DNA from: Thomasclavelia spiroformis
GTDB lineage: Bacteria > Bacillota_I > Bacilli_A > Erysipelotrichales > Coprobacillaceae
DNA: 61,424 nt
Reading direction: 5' to 3'
Assembly (NCBI GenBank): GCA_016901755.1
Contig: JACJKV010000016.1
Location: 1-61,424 of the forward strand
Part shown: positions 7,501-16,681 of the stretch, piece by piece
Position numbering within the stretch: the stretch's first letter is position 1
Layout: each line of letters begins with the position of its first letter
Notes under the pieces: model-generated
What the model was told of the DNA's origin: nothing
The model's database searches: none
Seen by the model: the letters and a program-made list of their open reading frames with translations, nothing else
Made by a program: the position numbers and the translations under genes

Positions 7501-7923
7501 TTGAATATTATGACAGATAAGGTAAAAGTTGCTTTTATATGTGTTCATAATTCCTGTCGTAGTCAAATAGCTGAGGCTTTAGGAAAATATTATGGTCATG
7601 AATTAATGGAATGTTATTCTGCTGGAACAGAAACAAAACCACAGATCAATCAGGATGCTGTTCGTTTGATGAAAGCAGTTTATGGAATCGATATGGAAAA
7701 AGATCAGTATTCTAAACTGCTGACAGATATTCCTGCTGTTGATATCGTTGTTACCATGGGATGTCATGTCAATTGTCCGTATCTTCCCTGTCGTTATCGA
7801 GAAGATTGGGGCTTAGAAGATCCCAGTGGCAAAGATGATGAAGCTTTTTTGATGACGATAAAAAAGATTGAAGAAAAGGTCATAGATCTGCGGGAAAGAA
7901 TCAAAAATCAGATAATAGTATAA
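7501..7923 (+). CDS. arsC: Arsenate reductase, LMW-phosphatase (thioredoxin-linked) type
   Basis: A 140-residue low-molecular-weight protein-tyrosine-phosphatase fold. It has the P-loop Cys14-VHNSC-Arg20-Ser and further cysteines at 88, 92 and 97 in the MGCHVNCPYLPC region, where thioredoxin-coupled ArsC carries its resolving cysteines, then DW-x-LEDPSG. It reduces As(V) to As(III). The TTG at 7501 has an AAAAGG sequence ten bases upstream; ATG at 7510 is an alternative that removes three residues. It is the last gene of the arsR operon. No As(III)-specific ArsB or Acr3 pump is nearby, so the ArsP-like permease is the only exporter candidate. Confidence 0.82.
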   Translation: MNIMTDKVKVAFICVHNSCRSQIAEALGKYYGHELMECYSAGTETKPQINQDAVRLMKAVYGIDMEKDQYSKLLTDIPAVDIVVTMGCHVNCPYLPCRYREDWGLEDPSGKDDEAFLMTIKKIEEKVIDLRERIKNQIIV

Positions 7924-7932
7924 AAGGGAAGA

Positions 7933-9036
7933 TTATTTTATTTCGATCCGTTCGTATTCACGTGTTCCTAAGCCGATTTTTTCAGCATGTTCCAGACATG
8001 ATTTCCAGTTGGTTTCTGGTGATACATCGGTAAAATGATCTTGATGATCATGACCGTGTTTATCAAGCAGACTGTTTTTGATGGCAGGCTGTCTATTAAC
8101 AGCATCTGCACAGGCCTGGTCTAGAGCCACAGGATCAAATGAGGCAAACATACCGACATCAGGAACAATAGCGATATCGTTTTCACTGTGGCAGTCACAG
8201 TATGGAGAAACATCAATGACCAGGGAAATGTGGAAACATGGACGGTTATCGACAACCGCTTTTGTATATTCAGCAATTTTATAGTTGAGAATATCATTGG
8301 CTTCATCCATGCTAGCTTTGATAGCATCTTTTGGACAGACACCGATACATCTACCACAGCCAACACATTTTTGATGATCAATCGCAGCTTTCCCATCAGT
8401 GATACTTGGTGCGTCATGCGCACATATTTTGATGCATTGTCCACAGCCAATACATAATTCCTGCTGGACTGCTGGCTTTCCGGCACTGTGCATTTCCATT
8501 TTCCCAGCACGTGAACCACAGCCCATGCCCAGATTCTTCAATGCTCCACCAAAACCAGTCAGTTCATGACCTTTAAAATGATTCAAAGAAATGATAATAT
8601 CAGCATCCATAATAGCCTGACCAATTTTTGCTTCCTTAATATATTCACCATTAACCGGTACCAGCGCTTCGTCAGTTCCCTTCAAACCATCAGCGATGAT
8701 TGTATGAACGCCGGTTTGAAAGGGGTTATAGCCGTTGGTATACGCACTGTCGAGATGATCCAAGGCATTTTTTCTGCCACCTACATACAAGGTATTGCAG
8801 TCTGTTAAGAAAGCTTTACCACCTAATTCTTTAACATAATCATAAACGACTTTTGCCCAGTTTGGTCTTAAATAGGCCAGATTTCCTGGCTCTCCAAAAT
8901 GAATTTTAATAGCGGCGTATTTATCTTCAAAATCAATATTTTCGAAACCTGCTTTTTTCATCAGATGTTTAAGTTTTTGAGGCAGATTCATACGACCGGT
9001 ATGCATATCACAATAATAAACTTTAGCCTTTTCCAT
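7933..9036 (-). CDS. DUF362 protein with two 4Fe-4S ferredoxin motifs
   Basis: This 367-residue protein has an N-terminal DUF362 domain (IKIHFGEPGN, then SLNHFKGHELTGFGGALKN) and two CxxCxxCxxxC ferredoxin clusters, starting at Cys195 and Cys224, followed by the rest of DUF362. Family members are iron-sulfur proteins of unclear biochemical role, often in anaerobes. Several Cys/His residues (CDCHSEN, HGHDHQDH) near the C-terminus may bind metal. The start has AAAGGAGG on the minus strand. It is convergent with arsC and separated from it by only nine bases. Confidence 0.75.
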   Translation of the reverse strand: MEKAKVYYCDMHTGRMNLPQKLKHLMKKAGFENIDFEDKYAAIKIHFGEPGNLAYLRPNWAKVVYDYVKELGGKAFLTDCNTLYVGGRKNALDHLDSAYTNGYNPFQTGVHTIIADGLKGTDEALVPVNGEYIKEAKIGQAIMDADIIISLNHFKGHELTGFGGALKNLGMGCGSRAGKMEMHSAGKPAVQQELCIGCGQCIKICAHDAPSITDGKAAIDHQKCVGCGRCIGVCPKDAIKASMDEANDILNYKIAEYTKAVVDNRPCFHISLVIDVSPYCDCHSENDIAIVPDVGMFASFDPVALDQACADAVNRQPAIKNSLLDKHGHDHQDHFTDVSPETNWKSCLEHAEKIGLGTREYERIEIK

Positions 9037-9142
9037 ATGCTTCCTCCTTTTTATACTTATTATTTTACACCTGATTTTTTAAAAAGAAAAACTCTGTTTC
9101 AATGATTGGACAAGATAGTGCTTTTTTAGTGGTGTTTACATG

Positions 9143-9151
9143 TGATATAAT
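9143..9151 (+). promoter_or_regulatory. Extended -10 promoter of the glucosidase gene
   Basis: TG-A-TATAAT is a perfect extended -10, about 48 bases upstream of the start; the -35 region (TTTTTA near 9123) is weak. Confidence 0.6.
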
Positions 9152-9198
9152 ATAAACGGATAAATTATTAATAACAAAAAAGAAAAAAGGAGAATCAT

Positions 9199-10851
9199 AT
9201 GGAACAATGGTGGAAAAAGACTGTTGTTTATGAAATCTATGTAAGAAGTTTTCAGGACAGTAATCATGATGGCATAGGCGATATCAATGGCATTACACAA
9301 CGTTTAGATTATCTAAGTCAGTTGGGAGTCGATGTTTTATGGCTGACACCTGTTTATCAGTCACCTAATGATGATAATGGCTACGATATCAGTGATTATC
9401 GAATGATTGCTGAAGAATATGGCACGATGGAAGATTTTGATCATCTGATTAAAATGGCTCATGATAAAGGAATGAGGATCGTGATGGATCTGGTTTTTAA
9501 TCATACCAGTGATGAACATGCCTGGTTCCAGCAAAGCCGCCAGTCTAAAGATAATCCATATCGAGACTATTATATTTGGAAAGATCCTCGTGATGGCAAA
9601 GAACCAAACAACTGGACCAGCTGTTTTCAGGGACCAGCCTGGGAATATGATGAACAGACGCAGCAGTATTATTTGCATCTATTTTCCAAAAAGCAGCCGG
9701 ATTTAAACTGGCAGAATCCTCAGGTCAGAAAAGAATGTTATGATATCATGCAGTTCTGGATCGATAAAGGAGTTGATGGTTTCCGTCTGGATGTTATCAA
9801 CCTGATCAGTAAAGATGAAACACAATATTATGTAGACAGTGATATCAAAGGACATAAAGTCTGTGCCAATGGACCAGCCATTCATCGTTATCTGCAGGAA
9901 ATGAATCGTGAAGTTCTTGCCGGACATGACTTGCTGACAGTGGGTGAAACACCAGCAGTAACAATTGAAGATGCCAAAAAATTTGCGTCATTAGATGGTA
10001 AAGAGTTGAGTATGATTTTTCAGTTTGAAATGATGGATGTCGATGGAGCAGAAACAAACAAATGGACCGACAGGCGTTATGATTTCATGGAATTAAAAAG
10101 AATCCTGAGCAGATGGCAGACAGGAATTTATCAGCAGGCATGGAATTCCCTGTTCTGGTCAAATCATGACCAGCCGCGAACAGTGACGCGTTTTGGTGAC
10201 ACATCAATACCTCTGTTTCATGAAAAATCAGCAAAGATGCTGGCTATTTGTCTGCATATGATGCAGGGGACACCTTATATTTATCAGGGGGAAGAATTGG
10301 GGATGACCAATTGTCCTTTCCCTTCAAAAGATGATTATCGAGATATTGAAACCTTTAACAGCTATCATCAGCTTGTCGAAGTAGAAAAGAGCGTTAGTCA
10401 TGAAGATATGTTAAGATATATGCTTAAATCAAGCCGTGATCATGCTCGAACACCAATGCAGTGGAATGATCAGAAAAATGCTGGATTTAGTGATCAGCAG
10501 CCTTGGATCATGGTTAATCCAAATTATATAGATATTAATGTAGAAAAAGAAATAAAAGATAAAAACTCTGTTTTTTATACTTATCAGAAATTGATTCAAT
10601 TGCGTAAAGAATTACCAATAATAACAAATGGGGAATATAAATTATTGATGGCAGAGCATCCATCGATTTATGCTTATAAGCGTAGTGATCAACATCAGGA
10701 ATTAATTGTATTATGCAATTTTTCTAATCAGGAACAGACTTATGATCAAAGTATTATAAAACCTGAAAGACAGGTGTTGATATCCAATTATAATGATGTT
10801 CAAAAAGTATTGAGACCATACGAAAGTATCGTTTATTTACAGAAAAAATGA
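9199..10851 (+). CDS. malL: Oligo-1,6-glucosidase / alpha-glucosidase (GH13_31)
   Basis: A 550-residue TIM-barrel alpha-amylase-family enzyme, full length for the family. Conserved regions are present: DLVFNHTS, GFRLDVINLISK with nucleophile Asp198, VGETP with acid/base Glu250, and NHDQPR with Asp324. Valine right after the nucleophile is the residue associated with alpha-1,6 specificity (isomaltose-type substrates), whereas alpha-1,4 enzymes carry threonine there. It has no signal peptide, so it acts in the cytoplasm on imported oligosaccharides. It is followed 13 bases later by a DUF1349 gene. Confidence 0.88.
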   Translation: MEQWWKKTVVYEIYVRSFQDSNHDGIGDINGITQRLDYLSQLGVDVLWLTPVYQSPNDDNGYDISDYRMIAEEYGTMEDFDHLIKMAHDKGMRIVMDLVFNHTSDEHAWFQQSRQSKDNPYRDYYIWKDPRDGKEPNNWTSCFQGPAWEYDEQTQQYYLHLFSKKQPDLNWQNPQVRKECYDIMQFWIDKGVDGFRLDVINLISKDETQYYVDSDIKGHKVCANGPAIHRYLQEMNREVLAGHDLLTVGETPAVTIEDAKKFASLDGKELSMIFQFEMMDVDGAETNKWTDRRYDFMELKRILSRWQTGIYQQAWNSLFWSNHDQPRTVTRFGDTSIPLFHEKSAKMLAICLHMMQGTPYIYQGEELGMTNCPFPSKDDYRDIETFNSYHQLVEVEKSVSHEDMLRYMLKSSRDHARTPMQWNDQKNAGFSDQQPWIMVNPNYIDINVEKEIKDKNSVFYTYQKLIQLRKELPIITNGEYKLLMAEHPSIYAYKRSDQHQELIVLCNFSNQEQTYDQSIIKPERQVLISNYNDVQKVLRPYESIVYLQKK

Positions 10852-10864
10852 AAGGTAAACGAAT

Positions 10865-11467
10865 ATGGATTTAAAACAGTTTAAATGGACGCGAGAACCT
10901 AAAGCTTATTGTATCAAAGATAACAAAATTGAGGTTATAACACATCCACATACAGATTTGTGGCAAAGAACTTATTATCATTTTCAAAATGATAATGCAC
11001 CAGTTTTACAAATAGAAACAGAAGAAAAATATTTCAGTTTTATTGTAAAAACCGAATTTCACGATAGTCATCATCGATTTGATCAATGTGGCATCGTTAT
11101 GTATCTTGACAGTGAAAACTGGCTTAAAGCTTCCGTTGAATATGAAAATGAAGATTATCAGCATTTAGGAAGTGTTGTGACCAATCAAGGGTATTCAGAC
11201 TGGGCAACAACAGTGATTGATGCGAAATTGAAAACAATGTGGTATCGTTTTAGTCGACGAGAAGACGATTACTGTATTGAATCCAGTCAGGATGGTATAC
11301 ATTTTCAACAAATGCGTATCTGTCACATGTTCAAAGGAAAAGATAAGATCATGTTTGGTATTTATGCCTGTTCACCAGAAGATTCATCTTTTAAAGCAAT
11401 CTTTTCCAATATGGAAATAACATCTTGTCAATGGCTGGCTCATGATGGACAACAGCCTGATTATTAA
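10865..11467 (+). CDS. DUF1349 concanavalin-like beta-sandwich protein
   Basis: A 200-residue protein of the DUF1349 family, a concanavalin A/glucanase-like fold. Typical features are the W-x-R start, CGIVMYLDSENWLKASVEY and the SQDGIHF segment. Function is not firmly known; related proteins are often encoded next to sugar-degrading enzymes. It shares a transcription unit with the glucosidase and ends in a strong terminator. No signal peptide is seen. Confidence 0.75.
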   Translation: MDLKQFKWTREPKAYCIKDNKIEVITHPHTDLWQRTYYHFQNDNAPVLQIETEEKYFSFIVKTEFHDSHHRFDQCGIVMYLDSENWLKASVEYENEDYQHLGSVVTNQGYSDWATTVIDAKLKTMWYRFSRREDDYCIESSQDGIHFQQMRICHMFKGKDKIMFGIYACSPEDSSFKAIFSNMEITSCQWLAHDGQQPDY

Positions 11468-11468
11468 T

Positions 11469-11507
11469 AAAAAATGTCTCTTTAGAATAATAAAAGAGAC
11501 ATTTTTT
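11469..11507 (+). terminator. Terminator of the glucosidase-DUF1349 operon
   Basis: A 15-bp stem (AAAAAATGTCTCTTT and complement) with a 9-base loop; A and T tails suggest it also acts on the converging antiporter gene. Confidence 0.85.
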
Positions 11508-11520
11508 GTGAAGAAATATA

Positions 11521-12750
11521 TCATATACTGGTACTTTTACCAATTTCATCTGCTAATTCAAATCCTTTTCTGGCAATAAAAACAGCAATAATTTCGTTGA
11601 TCACAGCTGCAGCTGCAATGGTTCCTCTGATTATGTTACCATACTGATAAAAATCACCAGTCAATGCTGAAATTGCAATACCAGTTAAAACTAATGACAC
11701 ACCAGAATGTGGCAGTAAAGAAAAGCCTAAATATTTTTTAACTGTCATTTCAGCATGAGAGATAGTTGCTCCTAATCTGGCACCAGAAATTTTCCCTATG
11801 GCTCTAAAAAGAATATAAATAACAGTATAGATTCCAGCATGGAAAATAAGATGATAATCTAAAGGAGCTCCTAAATTAAGAATGATTAGAGTAAAACATA
11901 GTGAAATCAATGGAGAACAAAAATGCATAATTTGATTTAATGTGTTCTCTGGCAACATATTGGCAAAAGTTGCAGAATAAAACATACCACTCATCATGTA
12001 ATTTAAAATAGGATAAGGCATGATATATTCATTAACAAATAAAGTCATAGCGTAAGTTATAACAGTTCCCAAAATAATGAGTCCATAAGACCACAGCTCA
12101 GATTTGATCCTGGTAACCATTTTAGAAAATACGTAGCCGATGAAAATACCGATTATCGCTGGGATAGTAATAACAGCAAGCACGATATACCCAGGCAGTG
12201 AGCCACCGCTGGTGTGATGTAATACCATTGTCATTACAAAAAGAAATACACAAATGGCTATGATATCATCTATGACAGCTAAAGGAATAAGAGTACGTGT
12301 GACAGGACCATCAGTTTTATATTCTTTGATAATAGAAAAAGCTGGGGCTGGGGCTGTAGCTAGGGCGATACCGCCAAAAATTAAACTTAAAAATACAGGT
12401 ATATCAACAATATAGAAAACCAATGCAAAAGCAGCGGAAACAACAAAGAATGTCATTAAAGACTGGAATACAGTAATAATAAAAATTTTGCTGCCATAAG
12501 TTTTCATTTTTTGCCATATCATTTCACTTCCCAGCATCATTCCCATGCAACACTCTAAAAGTGATATGATGTTTTGATATAAAGGTGCATCTAAAATATC
12601 TTGATTGAGAATATTTATAGCATGAGGACCAAATATCATACCAGCAATTAAAAAACCTAAAACCGAAGGCATTTTTAAAGCAGAAGCTATTTTTCCAATC
12701 ATAAATGCTAACAAAAAAACCAATAGTAATCGACAAAAAATCTCTATCAT
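11521..12750 (-). CDS. CPA2-family cation:proton antiporter
   Basis: A 409-residue membrane protein with about twelve helices of the Na+/H+ exchanger (KefB/NapA-like) type. Features include the early PSVLGFLIAGMIFGP segment, GGIALATAPAPAF and the helix with the AVIDD aspartate pair expected to carry ions. It lacks a C-terminal RCK/TrkA domain, so it resembles simple NapA-like exchangers. Start: ATG at 12750 with AAGAGGA six bases upstream is better than the upstream ATG at 12771. It is divergent from the broken TetR gene, which may once have controlled it. Confidence 0.8.
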   Translation of the reverse strand: MIEIFCRLLLVFLLAFMIGKIASALKMPSVLGFLIAGMIFGPHAINILNQDILDAPLYQNIISLLECCMGMMLGSEMIWQKMKTYGSKIFIITVFQSLMTFFVVSAAFALVFYIVDIPVFLSLIFGGIALATAPAPAFSIIKEYKTDGPVTRTLIPLAVIDDIIAICVFLFVMTMVLHHTSGGSLPGYIVLAVITIPAIIGIFIGYVFSKMVTRIKSELWSYGLIILGTVITYAMTLFVNEYIMPYPILNYMMSGMFYSATFANMLPENTLNQIMHFCSPLISLCFTLIILNLGAPLDYHLIFHAGIYTVIYILFRAIGKISGARLGATISHAEMTVKKYLGFSLLPHSGVSLVLTGIAISALTGDFYQYGNIIRGTIAAAAVINEIIAVFIARKGFELADEIGKSTSI

Positions 12751-12795
12751 AATATTCCTCTTTTCCTTCATTAACTATAAAATTACTGATAAAAA

Positions 12796-12804
12796 TGTTA
12801 TAAT
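12796..12804 (+). promoter_or_regulatory. Extended -10 promoter of the TetR pseudogene
   Basis: TG-T-TATAAT, a perfect extended -10, lies about 30 bases upstream of the ATG at 12835, so transcription signals survive. Confidence 0.5.
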
Positions 12805-12834
12805 CTTTTTATGAAATTGTAGAAAGGATATCAT

Positions 12835-13382
12835 ATGTCGACATCAGAATTTACAAAATACATGATTTTCATAATATTAGTGTTCATATGATTGTGAGCA
12901 ACTGTCATATTAGCAGAAATACTTTTTATTATCATTTTCAAGATAAATATGATGTGATAAAGTGGATTTTCTATTCAGAAAGTGCGTCTATTATCAATGA
13001 TCTTTATGTTCATACCAATTGGATTGAAACCTTGCAAAAATTATGCATCTATCTTCAGGAAAATAACGAATTTTATATCAAGGTATTGCATATTCAAGGA
13101 CAAAACAGTTTTACTGAATGTCTAACAGAATTTAATTTTCAGCTGATCAAAGATATGTTGATGCATTTACATGCTGATGAAATTTTGGCTACAAATGAAA
13201 TTGATGTTGTATCTCATTTTTATGCTTATGGATTAACAGGTGTTATCTCTCATTGGGCCCAAAATGGGATGAAAGTTGATCCTAGACCTGTTATTGAAAT
13301 GTTACAGGATACTTTATCTGGAAAAATATATCAGCGTTTACAGTCATATCATCATGAAGATGATAAAAATATAAATAAGTAG
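12835..13382 (+). pseudogene. TetR-family (DhaS-like) regulator broken by an N-terminal deletion/frameshift
   Basis: The original start appears at ATG 12835, with an AGAAAGGATA ribosome site, reading MSTSEFTK, the usual opening of DhaS-like TetR proteins. This frame stops at TGA 12889-12891. The remainder of the protein is read in another frame: DFHNISVHMIVSNC, then HISRNTFYYHF and a complete C-terminal ligand domain to 13382. In intact relatives roughly 10-15 residues of helix 1 join these two parts; here they are missing, so a small deletion removed them and changed frame. Restarting at ATG 12888 would give 164 residues without a complete DNA-binding domain. Confidence 0.75.
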
Positions 13383-13403
13383 TTTTTATCAGTTTGTTTC
13401 TGG

Positions 13404-13421
13404 GGTTTGTTTTAACAAACC
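13404..13421. repeat. 8-bp inverted repeat downstream of the TetR pseudogene
   Basis: GGTTTGTT and AACAAACC with a 2-base centre. It has no T-run, so it is more likely a protein-binding dyad than a terminator. Confidence 0.35.
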
Positions 13422-13452
13422 TACCAAGAGTGTTCATGTTATAAAAAAATGA

Positions 13453-13475
13453 TAATGTACGATTTTCGTACATTA
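13453..13475. promoter_or_regulatory. Perfect 10-bp dyad upstream of the cupin gene
   Basis: TAATGTACGA (13453-13462) and its complement (13466-13475) with TTT between. It lies about 70 bases before the cupin start; no T-tail follows, so an operator is more likely than a terminator. The GTAC half-sites are unlike any other dyad in the window. Confidence 0.5.
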
Positions 13476-13545
13476 AATATGAATTGTCCTAAAAAATGTT
13501 ATTTATTATGTTTTTTAAGTTAATATATGAAAGGGGAATCGAAAG

Positions 13546-13947
13546 ATGAAAAAAGAAAATGTATCACCTTTTCCAATTGGAAATATAAATCCTGTTTCAC
13601 AATATTTCATTGGAAAAAGCTATTATTGTACTTTGACATCAGATCAGGCACAAACAGACATCAGTAATGTGACTTTTGAACCAGGCTGTCGAAATAACTG
13701 GCACATTCATCATGGGTGTCAACAGATACTGGTGTGTGTTGGAGGAGAAGGCTGGTATCAGGAATGGGGAAAAGATCCGGTTTTAATGAAACCGGGAGAT
13801 GTCATTGAAATACCACTTGATACGAAACATTGGCATGGTGCAACTAAAAATAGTTATTTTGCTCATTTATCTATTATGTCTAACTTGATTGAAGGAAGTC
13901 ATGAATGGCTCGAAGCAGTTAATGACGATGATTATAATTCTCTGTAA
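13546..13947 (+). CDS. Cupin-domain protein
   Basis: A 133-residue single-domain cupin. Motif 1 is WHIHHGCQQILVCVGGEGWYQEWG and motif 2 ends KPGDVIEIPLDTKHWHGA; the His residues would bind a metal ion. This small clade often accompanies carboxymuconolactone decarboxylase-like proteins and redox enzymes, and a CMD gene occurs 10 kb away in this window. It stands alone between a dyad-bearing promoter region and a terminator. Catalytic activity is not established for this family. Confidence 0.8.
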   Translation: MKKENVSPFPIGNINPVSQYFIGKSYYCTLTSDQAQTDISNVTFEPGCRNNWHIHHGCQQILVCVGGEGWYQEWGKDPVLMKPGDVIEIPLDTKHWHGATKNSYFAHLSIMSNLIEGSHEWLEAVNDDDYNSL

Positions 13948-13962
13948 TATGAGTTATACGAG

Positions 13963-13992
13963 AAACAACACATAGTTAAGTGTTGTTTTTTT
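13963..13992 (+). terminator. Terminator of the cupin gene
   Basis: A 9-bp stem AAACAACAC/GTGTTGTTT with an 8-base loop and a T run. Confidence 0.8.
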
Positions 13993-13998
13993 GTATAT

Positions 13999-14019
13999 AA
14001 AAAAGTCCCATATGGGACA

Positions 14020-14022
<3 letters not shown>
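13999..14022 (-). terminator. Terminator of the lacI-type gene
   Basis: The palindrome GTCCCATATGGGAC (14005-14018) followed on the minus strand by a T-rich run. Confidence 0.65.
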
Positions 14023-15096
<1,074 letters not shown>

Positions 15097-15113
15097 AAAT
15101 AACGGTAAAATAA

Positions 15114-15142
15114 TTGATTTTTTTAGTTAATGGTGGTATGGT
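15114..15142 (+). promoter_or_regulatory. Candidate promoter of galTMK
   Basis: TTGATT (15114-15119), 17-base spacer, TATGGT (15137-15142). Confidence 0.5.
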
Positions 15143-15180
15143 AGTAGTGATAAAGATTGAAAGATTATAGGAGGATATGT

Positions 15181-16680
15181 ATGAATAGAGTTATCAATCA
15201 ATTGCTTCAATATGGATTAAATCATCATCTTATGCAAGAAGAAGATGTAGACTATGTTGCGAATTTATTATTGGATATATTAAATATTAATGAGTTTAAA
15301 CGTGAAGAAAATATTGGATATATCAGTGATTTAACAGAAATTTTAGAAAAAATACTTAATTATGCGATTGAACAGGGAATAATTGAAGACAGTATTGTAG
15401 AAAAAGATTTGTTTGATACGCGAATTATGAATTGTTTAATGCCTCGACCAAGTGAAGTAGTGAAAACATTCCATGAATATTATGATTGTTCTCCACAAGA
15501 AGCAACAGATTATTTTTATCGTCTTTCTATAGATTCACATTATATTAGAAAAGATCGTACCGATCTTAATATTAGATTTAAGAAATATTATAAATATGGT
15601 AATATGGATATAACAATAAATCTGTCAAAGCCAGAAAAAGATCCTAAAGATATTGCTAGAGCGAAAACAATGAAAACCAGCGGATATCCTCAATGTCTAT
15701 TGTGTAAAGAAAATGTGGGATTCAGTGGTGATTATCAGCGACCAGCCAGACAGAATCACCGTATCATACCACTTCAACTTGATCAGGAAGATTATTACCT
15801 GCAATATTCACCTTATGTTTACTATAATGAACATTGTATCGTCTTTAATAAAAAGCATATCCCAATGATGATCAACGAAAATACTTTTAGACGTTTATTA
15901 TCGTTTGTGAAGCAGTTTCCTCATTATATGTTAGGTTCAAATGCTGATTTACCTATTGTAGGTGGTTCGATTTTGACTCATGACCATTTTCAAGGTGGCT
16001 GCTATACTTTCCCTATGGAAAATGCCAAGATCATCAAAACAATGCATTTTGAAAAGTATCCACATTTGAAAATTGAAATTCTTAACTGGCCACTTTCGAC
16101 AATGAGAATCACTTCTGACAATGTGGATGAAATCATTGAATTTTCATCTCAAACATTACAGTGCTGGAAAGAATATAACAATTTATCTTTAGATATTCTG
16201 TCACATAGTGATCAGACACCGCATAATACAATTACACCGATTGCTAGAATGAAAAATGGTTTATATCAGATGGATCTGGTATTAAGAAATAACCGTACAA
16301 CAGCTAAGTATCCTGATGGTATTTTCCATCCCCACGAGGATAAGCATCATATTAAAAAAGAAAATATTGGATTGATTGAAGTCATGGGTCTGGCAGTTTT
16401 ACCAGCAAGACTGAAAACAGAATTAGAACTGCTGAAAGACTGTTTATTAGGAAAAAAAGTATTTAATGATTATCCTGAACTGGAAAAACATACTTTATGG
16501 TATGAACAGATTAAAACACAGTATCAGATAACACCAGAAACTATAGATGATGTGTTAGAAACAGCTTTGACGATTAAATTTGTAGAAGTATTGGAAGATG
16601 CAGCAGTCTTCAAAATGAATGATGAAGGAATTAATGCCTTCTGCAGTTTTGTTGAAAGCATTAATCAACAGGGAGAATAA
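15181..16680 (+). CDS. galT: UDP-glucose--hexose-1-phosphate uridylyltransferase (GalT type 2)
   Basis: A 499-residue enzyme of the Gram-positive GalT2 family, which exchanges UMP between UDP-glucose and galactose-1-phosphate in the Leloir pathway. The catalytic His-x-His is in GSILTHDHFQGG (His267 and His269). The N-terminal 100-residue helical domain and the NHRIIPL and NGLYQMDLVLRNNRTT segments fit the family. The start at 15181 has AGGAGG seven bases upstream; an upstream ATG at 15157 lacks a site. galM follows immediately. Confidence 0.88.
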   Translation: MNRVINQLLQYGLNHHLMQEEDVDYVANLLLDILNINEFKREENIGYISDLTEILEKILNYAIEQGIIEDSIVEKDLFDTRIMNCLMPRPSEVVKTFHEYYDCSPQEATDYFYRLSIDSHYIRKDRTDLNIRFKKYYKYGNMDITINLSKPEKDPKDIARAKTMKTSGYPQCLLCKENVGFSGDYQRPARQNHRIIPLQLDQEDYYLQYSPYVYYNEHCIVFNKKHIPMMINENTFRRLLSFVKQFPHYMLGSNADLPIVGGSILTHDHFQGGCYTFPMENAKIIKTMHFEKYPHLKIEILNWPLSTMRITSDNVDEIIEFSSQTLQCWKEYNNLSLDILSHSDQTPHNTITPIARMKNGLYQMDLVLRNNRTTAKYPDGIFHPHEDKHHIKKENIGLIEVMGLAVLPARLKTELELLKDCLLGKKVFNDYPELEKHTLWYEQIKTQYQITPETIDDVLETALTIKFVEVLEDAAVFKMNDEGINAFCSFVESINQQGE

Positions 16681-16681
16681 A

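Noticed and set aside
8078-8808. Several plus-strand open frames opposite the DUF362 gene
   Set aside because: The minus strand carries intact ferredoxin motifs; the opposite frames have no known motif or ribosome site.
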